Assembly (NCBI GenBank): GCA_964058805.1
Contig: CAXKVV010001162.1
Coordinates: forward strand, 1 to 32,028
Origin: Schoenoplectus triqueter
Lineage: Eukaryota > Streptophyta > Magnoliopsida > Poales > Cyperaceae
Reading direction: 5' to 3'
DNA length: 32,028 nt
Part shown: positions 19,393-29,027 of the stretch, in pieces
Numbering within the stretch: position 1 is the stretch's first letter
Layout of the letters: every line of letters begins with the position of its first letter
Made by a program: the position numbers and the translations under genes
Notes under the pieces: model-generated
Database searches by the model: none
Told to the model about the DNA's origin: nothing
The model's input: only the letters and a program-made list of their open reading frames with translations

Positions 19393-20298
19393 AGTACTAT
19401 GAACTCAACAATCGATGCATTGCCTAATCACTATATGCTGGCGTTTTAATTGCCAGGGTAGTTGACTAACCAAACAGAAAACGAAACCAGAAGGTTTCTT
19501 TGGAGAGGACACCAAAAGTTCAATGGGAGTCGCACACTTATTTTTTGGATTATCACACTACCACGTAAAAAATGGGGGTTAAAAATAAAAGACCTACGCA
19601 AACACAATTCATCACTCATTAAATGGATTTGGCAAATGGATTTGGCAACTAACAAACCCACATACACTGTAATATTTAAAGGGATAAAACTTACAAGTTG
19701 CTCCGTTAATTTTCGTGCGAAAACGGTTCTGACTAATAGAACATTATTACTAGTTCTACAAAAAATTAGAGCCGAAACCGAAAGTCTTATTTTTTCCACA
19801 ATCTAAATTCTTCAAGTTCTAACAGAGTATCTTTTCTCTTTCTCTATCTGATAATAATGACAGATTCATTTTCTTTTCTTTTCTTTTCTAATAAGTGAGG
19901 GAGAGTATACTGGTGTATATTTATAAACTAACGCATATGCTTAATACATCTGTTCAATGCACATTTCCAGTGCACTTGTTCGATTAAATAACAGATTGGA
20001 TTTAAATTCATGTTTCCCATAATAAACATACTGATCAGACACTGCAGACATCATGCCGAACATCCTGTTATGGGCCTAATCTACTCAATAAGGCCAGAGC
20101 ACAATCTTCTTTGTTCCTAAGGATTTAATCAAATTGATGTCTCTTAATAAAGTATGTACAGCAGAGGATCCAAATGGGATAATATGGCGATTTGGACCGA
20201 ACGGGATATACACCGCCAGTTGCACTTACAAAATAATCAGCAACCCAGGGATAATCGACGAAACCTCTCCCTTCATCTGGAATATTTGTGTACCTTAA
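19393..20298 (+). pseudogene. LINE (non-LTR retrotransposon) reverse transcriptase C-terminal relic
   Basis: From 19393 one frame, interrupted by two stops near 19447 and 19459, reads STIDALPNHYMLAF, then RRFLWRGHQ, then KKWGLKIKDLRKHNSSL and IKWIWQM. This is the order seen after the reverse transcriptase core in plant LINEs (a D-x-P-Y segment, RxFLWGG, P-K-x-x-G-G-L-G-I-K-D-L, N-x-A-L-L-x-K-W). After a divergent gap, 20161-20295 encodes IIWRFGPNGIYTASCTYK and PFIWNICVP, matching the plant zf-RVT domain (W-x-x-x-x-x-G-x-F-S-V-x-S-x-Y and W-x-x-I-W-x-x-x-x-P). It ends at TAA 20296-20298. The 5' part of the element is missing, or too decayed to see. Confidence 0.8.
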
Positions 20299-20559
20299 AT
20301 ATTATTTGGATGTTTGAATTTCCCAAATTAGGACTTCTGAGATAGTCCCCTTTTTAATTGGACGCACTTCATCATCAAATTACACATTACATCCCAGAAG
20401 CAAAAGGGAGAATAGCAAGCAATTCCAGAGCCAGATCTACGGCTCAGCATCAATGTGTAAAAACTGATAATCAAATAGCAGACAGTATCTGTACTGAGCT
20501 ATCCTAGTAAATTCTATGATCCTCCTTTCTATTGAAGAGATTGAGGTTTGTTTTGGCTT

Positions 20560-20799
20560 CTAATAATTTGAAACAGGAAATGAGATGAAGCTGGGAGAAG
20601 AAGACTCATGGAGAGCATGAGAGGAGAGGAAGGGGTTTTGAGGGCAGACGAGGCACACGAATATGCCACTGGAGAGCTTCTCGAAAGAAAGAGAAGGAGA
20701 AGGAGAAGAGGGAGCGGAGAGCAGGAGCTCGTCGACCTTCCTCTTCCGATGCTGCGCCTCTCTTCCCCAGCTGTCTCCACCGAATACGCTTATCTCCAT
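20560..20799 (-). pseudogene. SCNM1-like zinc-finger protein fragment, frameshifted
   Basis: A 79-codon frame starts MEISVFGGDSWGREAQHRKR, continues KVDELLL and a Ser-rich linker, then FEKLSSGIFVCLVCPQNP. This resembles the N terminus of plant proteins with a sodium-channel-modifier-1 (SCNM1) zinc finger, a family linked to minor-intron splicing, where CxxC is followed by NPVLD-like residues and LMLSMH. Here the LMLSM part (SSPLMLSM) is present but in another frame (20529-20780), directly after CPQNP. The His pair of the finger is not visible. The fragment is much shorter than the family's usual length and no further exon is seen. It looks like a truncated, frameshifted copy. The family call is from memory of motifs, so only moderately sure. 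Confidence 0.5.
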
Positions 20800-21430
20800 T
20801 TCTCCTAAGCCCCGTTGTTTTCACATGCCAAAACTTTTTAACTCTTGTACTGAAAAATACAAGGGAGAGGGAAAATAAGCTGAGTAATAATGTAACAGGA
20901 ATGGCGATTAATTGAGGTTACATCTAAATATCTAATGGGTAGTGATATAACGCTTCCAGTTTTGCCTCAAGATTATTGATGAGTTTAATTTTAGTAAATA
21001 AGTATATTATATTTTATATAATTATTATATGAAATAAATTTGAGATGGTAAACATTTATTACAGGCATTTTACGGATAAAAATTTGTATAATTAATTTAC
21101 TAGTAAAAAAAACATATGCGGATTGTTCGGTTGGGGAATATTATTGCTGATAAAACTTTGCATAATTGATTACTAAAAAAAATTATATGCGGACAGTTCG
21201 GTCAGAAAATATTATTGTTGATAAAAAATTATACAATAAAATTATTGATAAAATTATACGATCAGTTCTTTATAAAAACTTCAGTCAGCACATTTATCTT
21301 AGCTACCCCATAACAAACTTATGACATTTTATATTTATTCATATCTAATTGTGAACTGTGGTGCGAATGTGACATCAATTGACGTACTATGAATAATACT
21401 ATAACAACAAATCTATATGGAATTTAATAT
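20800..21430. other. AT-rich intergenic DNA with a short tandem repeat
   Basis: No gene. A unit of about 70 bp recurs at about 21078-21145 and 21149-21215, with a partial third: GATAAAA...ATAATT...ATATGCGGAYWGTTCGGT...ATATTATTG. The stretch from 20966 on is also mirrored at 22790-23022. Confidence 0.55.
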
Positions 21431-21810
21431 AGGGAAGGGATCCTTGATAGTGGGTTATCTTGACAATCTTAACAATAAATCTCTAAATAAATACAAAAAA
21501 TAGAAAAAAAATCTTATAGATATGTTTTTCTATTATAAATTGATGATAATTTAAATTTTATGCAATTTTATTATCGTTTGCTAGTCCATCAAAGATCATC
21601 AACATGTTATATAATTTATAACTATTCCAATTTAACGGTCTTTGATGGATCATCAACTGATAATAAAATTGTATGAAATTTGAATCACCATCAATCTATA
21701 AATAAGAGAAAATATCTATAATTTTTTTATATTTTTAAGATTTTTTTCGTATTTATTCAAAAATTCATTGTCAAAATTGTTAAAATAACCATTAAGTGAT
21801 CCCTCCCCTT
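21431..21810. mobile_element. Foldback MITE, family 1 copy b
   Basis: About 380 bp. The left end AGGGAAGGGATCCTTGATAG is mirrored by TTAAGTGATCCCTCCCCTT at the right. It shares TAGTCCATCAAAGATC, CTCTAAATAAATA and ATTATCGTTTG with the copy at 12882. Flanks TTTAATATA and TTTACTATA could be a 9-bp target duplication with one change. Confidence 0.85.
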
Positions 21811-22343
21811 TACTATATTGCAGTATACGACAAATACATTACTTGAAGTTTGACTGCACGAAATTAATTTGTTATTCGGAACTATCATAAATTATTATTT
21901 TTGGATAAATAATTATAATAGTTAAAAATCGCTAATTTTAGTCATTTTATGACCTGCAATGTCATTGAATCATTTAGAAATATTAACATATTTCTTTTTT
22001 TTGCAGTGCGACGCTAATGTAATAATTTATGCTAACGGCTTATATTTGTTCGAAAATCAAATCACAGATCTCACTTCTCTAAGCACAAGCTTTAAGTCAT
22101 GAAAAGAACATACAAAAAACAATATAAATTGAGATTAGTGAGAACTCTACTTTTATATAACTTAGAATATAACAATAGTTATATAAATATATAACAAAGA
22201 ATATATGTGCATAATACTTACATAATTTTAAATCGTTGAAATATATTTATGTCTCATAAAATTTACAGCATAATGTACCATTTTCATTATTATCAATGAA
22301 CTTGAAATTCGACTCAAATCTATTAGACGGGGTCAGACGACGA

Positions 22344-22552
22344 TCCATGAAGGAGTCTGAATCTGCTACCACAATTGTTATGGCAGGATCCTATCATGGG
22401 ATAAAGAAAAATGATTCGATTTAATTTCAACGGCTCAGATTTAAAAGATAAGAGATAGACCTTTCTTCTTTATTTTGTGGATCTCACCTGTCATTGACCC
22501 AATAACAAAACCCCGCCGTCACTATGATAGCAGATGTGAATTCATCCATGAA
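22344..22552. mobile_element. Small MITE-like element with imperfect inverted ends
   Basis: The left end TCCATGAAGGAGTCTGAATC, then TGCTACCA, resembles the complement of the right end (TTCATGGATGAATTCACATC, then TGCTATCA), about 21 of 28 positions by eye. It is 209 bp and non-coding. CAACGGCTCAGATTT near 22430 is a type of motif common in plant MITEs. Confidence 0.4.
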
Positions 22553-23201
22553 ATAACTGTTTAAAATTTTTCGGCCGTCGAATTAGAATGGACACAGAGT
22601 TACAATGGAAGATGCACGGACGGATAGTTAGTTTACGGTAATAAAGTATTGTAGGATGTTAATTCATCGGATGATAATTGGAAATTTGGATATCAGACCT
22701 TATACAACTCGCCTCACAAAACTGAACCCGTGAAATTCTCAATGATTTTATGAAACAATTCTAAGATGAATTGACCAAATAGTATTGTTAATATACGTTA
22801 TTGATGTGTCGTGAATAAAAATATAAATTTATCAAAGTATAGTTAATATCTAACTGTGTAAACTTTTATCAGCAAATTAATGATATATTTTTTTATCAGT
22901 AATAATATTTTATGACCGAGATATTTACAGTAAATTTTTATCATTCGAAATTTTATCAATATAATAATTATATAAAATATAATTTATTTTTTTATCGAAA
23001 TTCAACTCATTGATAAGCTGAGACAGGACAGAGACATCATACCACTACATTTTAAGATTTACAAAAATCAATCCAACGAACTGAAATTGTAAGCAAAGAC
23101 ATTTTCTTAGCTCAAATCAATCCAGTCTCATTTCCTCCCGCCTTCTCTTCCCGTTCTTCTATCTCTTGATCTCTTCTCTTTCCAACTCAAGTCTCTCCAC
23201 C

Positions 23202-24413
23202 ATGCCTTCATCTCTAAAATGCTCCACACTTGCAATGGGGGTTTCCACGGCCGCGCTGCTTCAAATTAGTGCAGGTATCTCTCTACCTTTGAGCCTCTAT
23301 AGTTTTAGTGCATATTGGTGTACTTGTTATAGCCGGCACAGTGTTCTATACGTGCAGTGTATTCTGTTGGAAGACGAACATATAAATTTAAGCTCCAACG
23401 ATCTACTTTTGATATGTAGGTTGTATTCTTTTTTCACCCTAGCCAAGGATAGATGTAGATAAGAGGCAAATGCTGATTATTAAAGGATAGCTAGCTGGAG
23501 GCAATTGTAGTATTAGGATTTGCTCTTTCATGAAAACTTTGTGTTTGTTGTAGCTAGATAATCATTTCTTTAAATTGAATTTTGATGAGGTACTTGCCAA
23601 TTAAGCTCGTACTAAGTTTTGCAATTTTAAGCTTGTTAACTATGTTATTTAATCATCTTATCCGGACTGTTGTGCAATTAATTAGCAAACGAAACTTGTA
23701 GTTTATAGGATTCTATATATACATAGAACATTAATTTCGCAATGACAGTTTGAAAGACTAAATATAAATTTTGAGAAAAGCCTACATTATTTCTGGTAAT
23801 TGTCCATAAGATCAATAGTTGGTTAATTTAAAGTTGGTTTGGTCTTTAAGACAATAATCAAATTCAATTATAGTTGTACAGATAGAACTAAATTGTAAGT
23901 TTTAAATTACTTCTATGCGGATTTAGGATGATCAAATTCATGATGTTACTGCTCTATAATTAAATCTCCAATATATTCGTGAGGTCCAAGTAGAATAAGT
24001 CACAAATGTGCTTTGTTAATTGACTTGTTCATACTAGTAACTGTTTCTTATCCGTAATTCGACGTATAGAAAGATAATATTAATGTGATTTTTTTGCAAC
24101 TATTGGAACTTCTCAATATATATCTGTATAACTGGAATTTGAACGAGCATATGACTTCACAAAAAATAAAGGTTTATTACAGAAAATAAAATCATTTGTG
24201 TTTGTTGCTTGCTCTATACAAAATCGTCATAACATGGTAAGTACTTCAATTAATTTGAAATGAGAAATCATTTAGCTAAATATTGAGTGATAATTTTTCT
24301 CATAATCATCAGGGGAAAGATATTTGGTGCCTCTCATGTTATCATGTTTTACCTCAGGAATGAACTTGTTGCTCTTCGTAATGGAGAGCATGGTCCTAAT
24401 CTTCGGAATCTAA
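23202..24413 (+). CDS. Candidate small two-exon gene, 42-residue hydrophobic protein
   Basis: The ATG at 23202 follows a CT-rich leader (23130-23200) typical of plant 5' untranslated regions. Exon 1 (23202-23274) encodes MPSSLKCSTLAMGVSTAALL plus four more residues and ends before GTATCT. A good acceptor (TTTACCTCAG, ending 24357) starts an exon that joins in frame and encodes GMNLLLFVMESMVLIFGI, ending at TAA 24411-24413. The intron would be 1,083 bp. The product would be mostly hydrophobic, with two possible short membrane segments. I recognise no family. Alternatives: exon 1 is the transit peptide of a longer broken gene, or the splice pair is fortuitous. Confidence 0.35.
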
Positions 24414-24975
24414 CGATTCTTTTCAGTTCAATGCTACAGTGATTTTGCTCTTGGTTGTTTTTGAGACGTTGGATCAAGAAGAACAAGGTCCTGCTCTTCT
24501 CCTGAAGAGCAACATATTTTTCACACTTTACCTCATGGATAAGTGATGTAGGGCACAGTCTCAGTGATATGAAATACGAGGCGGTGTTATAAAAAATGGT
24601 CTCCAACACCGATTAATTAATAATAATCGGTAGGTAAATCATTACGTATTGTAATCGGCTGATTATTTTTTTCATGCTATATACAATTATGTATTCATAA
24701 AATTATAGTATTTTCCAAAATGACTGAAATAATATGAATTCAATTATTTAATTTATATTTATCATTGACATGAAATAATAAATTACAGCATGTAAAAAAC
24801 TTATTTTTGTTTGAGTAAATAATATTTTAGTATATTAAATTGTGAAAGCAAGATCATGTGCAAAAATTTGATTAATCGGCCGTAATAATTAATTGCTTGA
24901 TGGTACCCCATCCGACTATCAAAAGCATTCTGTTATTTACAACACTGATACGAGGTATAGTACCATATCTATTAT
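24414..24975. other. Intergenic DNA with a short open stretch
   Basis: After the candidate exon a plus-strand frame without stops (about 24426-24543: FNATVILLLVVFETLDQEEQ and onward) looks mildly coding but has no recognised motif and does not join exon 1 in frame. Beyond 24600 the DNA is AT-rich with no gene. Confidence 0.35.
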
Positions 24976-25730
24976 GGAGATATGAGGAGATGTCCATTTT
25001 GACATTGGACTTTTAAATAAATATAAAATATTTTAAAATATATATATAGAGAGAGAGAGAGAGTAATGCTACGTTTAGTCGCGAAGTACAAAACGTTTTT
25101 GTACTTCGCGTCGTATCTTCTATTTCCGACTTCAAAATACTGATCCGACCGTTCAAAGTGTTCTTCATATTAAAATATATTTGGAGACCAAATTTTACAT
25201 CTTTTAGAAAAAAAAAATCTATTTTTATTGAGGGATGAAAATACATTGAGTTTATAATTTTTAATAAGAACGGTTTTCTAATTCTCAAAAAAATAGATTT
25301 TTTTTTCTAAAAAATGTAAAATTTGGTATCCAAATATATTTTAATATGAAGAACACTTTGAACGGTCGGATCGGTATTTTGAACTCGAAAATGGGAGATA
25401 CGACGTGAAGTACAAAAGCATAACTATATATATATATATATTATTTTACTTATAGATTGGTAGTATTTCATTTTTTTCCAAATTTTATGTAATTTCATTA
25501 ATGTTTGATAGTCCATCAAAAACCGTTAAATTAGAACCATTGCAAATTATATAAAATTTTGATGGTTTTTGATGGAAATAATATTAAAATTATATAAAAT
25601 TTGAAACACTATAAATTTATAAGTAAAAATAATATATCTATAACTTTTTTCTATTTTTAAGATTTTTATATTTATTTCAAAGTTTATTATTAAGATTGTC
25701 AAAATAACCCATTATCAAGGATCCGTCCCT
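24976..25730. mobile_element. Foldback MITE, family 1 copy c, with 9-bp target duplication and a nested MITE
   Basis: The element is bounded by a perfect direct repeat ATCTATTAT (24967-24975 and 25731-25739). Its right arm ends ATCAAGGATCCGTCCCT. The left arm keeps ATTTTGACATTGGAC and TTTAAATAAATATAAA. The central TAGTCCATCAAAAACC / GGTTTTTGATGGA pair is as in the other copies. A family 2 MITE with its TA/GA repeats sits inside the left arm (25063-25424). A 9-bp duplication fits Mutator-like transposition. Confidence 0.85.
25063..25424. mobile_element. Foldback MITE, family 2 copy d, nested
   Basis: Arms share TCGTATCTYCYATTTYCGA, GATCCGACCGTTCAAAGTG and TTCATATTAAAATATATTTGG in opposite orientation, around an inner loop near 25230-25270. 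The left end has an extra small palindrome (GCGAAGTACAAAAC / GTTTTTGTACTTCGC). It is flanked by TA and GA repeats, as for the other family members. Confidence 0.85.
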
Positions 25731-25974
25731 ATCTATTATATTTGTACACTTGAGTTTATCATTCAGATTAGAATTATTTTTTCTTTATTTATTAACCATA
25801 CTGTATGAAGGAAAAATGTCATTTGACAAACAAAAAACACAGCAAAATAAAGTCATTATAAAAGCAGCCTCTTTGCTTCAGAAAAAAAAAAGATCAAATC
25901 CATCATGTGGGTCCTATGTGTCAGCTAGTCTTCAACTCTTCACTGACTCCAACGTATGTAGCACATCCTCTCAA

Positions 25975-26155
25975 GAGCTTTTTCTGGAGTCTATACGTTT
26001 TTTTATTTTCAACCGTCCGATCGCTTATCAACGATTCTGATTTAACAATATAAAGATTCCTGTATCAAAATTCGTATTTATTATTTAATCGGAACCGTTG
26101 ATTAACGATCAGACAGTTTAAAATAAAAAATCGTAAAAATCTTCAGAAAAAGCTC
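25975..26155. mobile_element. 181-bp foldback MITE in the promoter region of the J-like gene
   Basis: The left end GAGCTTTTTCTGGAG pairs with CTTCAGAAAAAGCTC at the right with one change. Inner arms ACGTTTTTTTATTTTCAAC and GTTTAAAATAAAAAATCGT face each other, then GTCCGATCG / CGATCAGAC. It ends 190 bp before the ATG at 26346. Confidence 0.8.
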
Positions 26156-26345
26156 CACCGTATGCATGTATGATTAATGGGGATGGGTTAAAAAGTTGCG
26201 ACCACTTGCTTTCTTATTTCCAAATTATTCGTAGGACCAATCCGTAAAAGCCCCCCTCGAAGATTTACCCTTGTGCTCTGCCTCCGAATCCGATCTCCAC
26301 ACTCCCCGCCGTAGCACTCTTCCATAATTCAAACCCGAATCCACT

Positions 26346-27950
26346 ATGAATTCCGACGGAAGCAGCGCCGGCGGTCCCCGTCGACAGGAAGCGGAGCGAT
26401 GGCTCGGCGTCGCCGGGAAGCTTCTGGAAGCGCGAGATTTCGAGGGTTGCAAGCAATTCGTCGAACAGTCGGTCTCCGCCGACCCTCACGTCCCCGGCGC
26501 AGAGGAGCTCATCGCCGCGGCGGAGGTTCTCCAGTCGGTCCAGCAACGGGACATCAACGGCCACCCCGACTACTACGCCGTTCTTGGTCTCGACTCCTCC
26601 CTTCCCTCCTCCCTCGAGCCCGCCGCCGTCTCTCTCCACTACCAGCGCCTTTCTCTCCTCCTACATCGGGACCCTCCTACACCTTCCTTCATGGACGCTG
26701 CTCGATTAGTGGCAGAAGCATGGACCGTGCTCTCAGAACCCACTTCCAAGGCACTCTTTGACAAAGAGTTGGAGCTTGCTAAGCCAAAATTGAAACCGAG
26801 GTCACCATCTCCACCTCCTCCACCACCTTCTTTTTCATCTCCACCTCGTAAAACCCCTGCCAAACCTGCAAAGCCTGCGACTGTAGCTAAAACTCCCAAA
26901 CCAGCACCTCTCAGAGGGGAATCATCAGCAAACACAACCAAATCGGCGGTCAAGCCTACCAATTTCTGGACCATGTGCACCACCTGTTGCCACGTGCATC
27001 AGTACGGGCGGCTATGTGAGGGACAGTACCTGCTTTGCCATAGCTGTCGTCGCCCGTTCTTTGCTGCAGCAATGAATGAGCCACCACCAATTGTGCCAGA
27101 TACTGATATGTACTACTGCACCTGGGGTTTTTTTCCTTTAGGGTTTCCTGGTGGGCCTGGTTATGGGGGCATGTATGGTCTGGGCTCACAGTTTGGGACC
27201 GGTCCTTTTCCTAGTGCACAACCTGGTGCTATTCCACCAAAGATGGGGGAAGAGATGGTTAATGGTACTGACACTGGAACTGGTACACCAATTACTTTTC
27301 CTATAAAGCGGGGACGAGGTCGGCCACGTAAGAATCAACCGGGTACAGGTACACATGTGACACCTGGATCTAGTCTAGTAAATTTACCAAGTACAAAGCC
27401 CGGTGTGAATTCGCCAAAATTAGGACGACAGAGTGTTAATGTCAATCATACCCCGAATACTTTCCCTATGAAGCGGGGGCGGGGCCGGGGCCGTCCTCGC
27501 AAGAATCAGCCAATTTCAGGTATGCATGCTATGCCTGGATCAGGTACTGTTAATATACCAAGTACACATACCACTATGACTCTGCCGAAGATAGGAGGAG
27601 AGAGTGTTAATGGCACTGTTACAACAAATAATTTCTCTGTAAAGCGAGGACGAGGTCGTCCACGTAAGAATCAGCCAAATCCAGCTACATTTACTACACC
27701 TGAATCAGGACTAGTAGATGTACCTGTTGTTGGGAACGTGTCAGCTGCAGTTCTTCCAACTATGAGTTGGGGAAGTACTGAAGGTATTGGTCCTGGTACT
27801 TCTGTTGTTTCACCGAGCAGTGATCCAGTAAAGCGGGGTCGGGGTCGTCCACGAAAGAATGAGGCCAACTCAGGGAGTTATACTAAAAAAATGGTGGCTA
27901 AAAAGAGAGTAAATCCAAGCATCACTACGGTGGTGGTAGATATGAATTGA
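26346..27950 (+). CDS. J-like domain protein with zinc ribbon and four AT-hooks (534 residues, single exon)
   Basis: This is an intact intronless frame. Residues about 1-70 are the helical N-terminal region common in plant J-proteins of this group (EAERWLGVAGKLLEARDFEG). A J-like domain follows at 73-142 (HPDYYAVLGLDSSL ... LVAEAWTVLS ... KALFDKEL). The HPD signature that activates Hsp70 is HRD here (107-109), so classical co-chaperone activity is doubtful. A Pro- and Lys-rich linker leads to a zinc-ribbon-like segment (CxxC at 211-214 and CxxC at 231-234, in FWTMCTTC and LLCHSC). The C-terminal part has four AT-hooks, KRGRGRPRKN or close, at about residues 321, 376, 432 and 495. AT-hooks bind the minor groove of AT-rich DNA, so a nuclear, chromatin-linked role is likely. 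GC content is higher than in the surroundings. The start ATG opens the frame and fits family N termini. Confidence 0.92.
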   Translation: MNSDGSSAGGPRRQEAERWLGVAGKLLEARDFEGCKQFVEQSVSADPHVPGAEELIAAAEVLQSVQQRDINGHPDYYAVLGLDSSLPSSLEPAAVSLHYQRLSLLLHRDPPTPSFMDAARLVAEAWTVLSEPTSKALFDKELELAKPKLKPRSPSPPPPPPSFSSPPRKTPAKPAKPATVAKTPKPAPLRGESSANTTKSAVKPTNFWTMCTTCCHVHQYGRLCEGQYLLCHSCRRPFFAAAMNEPPPIVPDTDMYYCTWGFFPLGFPGGPGYGGMYGLGSQFGTGPFPSAQPGAIPPKMGEEMVNGTDTGTGTPITFPIKRGRGRPRKNQPGTGTHVTPGSSLVNLPSTKPGVNSPKLGRQSVNVNHTPNTFPMKRGRGRGRPRKNQPISGMHAMPGSGTVNIPSTHTTMTLPKIGGESVNGTVTTNNFSVKRGRGRPRKNQPNPATFTTPESGLVDVPVVGNVSAAVLPTMSWGSTEGIGPGTSVVSPSSDPVKRGRGRPRKNEANSGSYTKKMVAKKRVNPSITTVVVDMN

Positions 27951-29027
27951 CGCATGGTGAACATTATTTGAAATCAATCAAATATTCTGTTCAACAATGA
28001 GGTAAAATGAGTGGTTCATTCGGAGAGAGGAGAAGTTTTGAATTTTCTTATGTGTGGAAGAAAATTGGGCTTGTACAGCTGGAAGGTCAGTGGTATGTTG
28101 TGTTATGATGTAATCTAGCATTGGTTGAAAAATTAAGGGGCTTGGAATTTAGGGTTCATGTCATGGTTAAATGTAGTTTAGTTGGTCAAGATCACCTAGC
28201 CGTTTTTTTTCTCGTTTCTGTGTTGTTTTTAGATGCTTGTTAGTAGTTTTTTATTTATTTTTCAATTCACATCATTTGCATGCTGCCCCAGTTGTGCATT
28301 GTTAATGCTATTGATGATGGTGGATATTTTAACTAAATTGAGATTGTCTCATGCCAAGGATCTGACAATAGCATGCATTACTCAGGCACTGACCTGATGT
28401 CTGAAATTAACTGCATGATGCTGGTATGTCCTGATGGGAATAAAATCTAGGACCATGTATTCTATCAAAATTTTGTGTATTTCATGTCTAAAATGGTAGA
28501 TTAGATTCCAATTGGTATGATACTGCAATAGTTACATGTAATTTGCCTGCCAATAACCTCAAGTCTTGAAGAGTTGGTATTAGTTAGTACGGTGTTATCT
28601 TGGTACCCCGCATTTCATATTTTGGTGAACCTTGAGTGGGATATTACAAGATGCAAGGAGGCGTGATCCTGGTCGGGTTAGTATGTCTTACTGCTAGCAA
28701 TGAATAACTATTTATTTTAAATAAAGTATTAGTCGCACAATCTAGGAATAATCCATTTGTTTCATTGAAGATGCATGAGGAAGAAATGGACAGTCTAAAA
28801 CTTGTTGCCCGGTGCACCTGTCCTGTGTGGTAGGACCATAATAGAATCGTCGACGCACATTTTCCCACAATGCACACACTCTCAGATGCATCTGGAATGA
28901 CATTCTGCCTTCGACCGACTACACAGCTGTAGAGACTTTCGCACTACAACAGAGAGACTCCTGCGTGCGGTGTCATTCTTCTGCAGAGACTCCTGTGCAT
29001 ATGGAAAGAGAAGAACAGACGTAAGGA
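27951..29027. other. 3' untranslated region of the J-like gene and intergenic DNA
   Basis: No further gene is supported. The first few hundred bases are T-rich, as in plant 3' untranslated regions. From about 28640 a mixed-composition stretch runs to the hAT insertion at 29028; short minus-strand frames there have no recognised motif. Confidence 0.45.

Larger units (their letters stand above)
20966..23022. mobile_element. Possible long-inverted-repeat element carrying two MITEs
   Basis: The left end (about 20966-21260) and the right end (about 22790-23022) are inverted copies. The shared core ATTATATTTTATATAATTAT occurs left near 21007 and as its complement right near 22960-22985. Outside it, TCAATGAGTT-like and CTCAG-like sequence closes both ends. 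Inside lie a family 1 MITE (21431-21810) and another small MITE (22344-22552). I see no transposase frame and no clear target duplication. AT-rich DNA inflates similarity, so treat the borders as approximate. Confidence 0.5.

Noticed and set aside
24349..24609. Minus-strand 86-codon frame
   Set aside because: No motif. The plus strand offers a better candidate exon over part of it.
26265..26639. Minus-strand open frame of 124 codons over the start of the J-like gene
   Set aside because: It is the GC-rich antisense shadow of a clearly coding exon and has no recognisable motif.
26399..26761. Second plus-strand frame inside the J-like gene
   Set aside because: The Arg- and Pro-rich translation is typical of an off-frame reading of GC-rich coding DNA.
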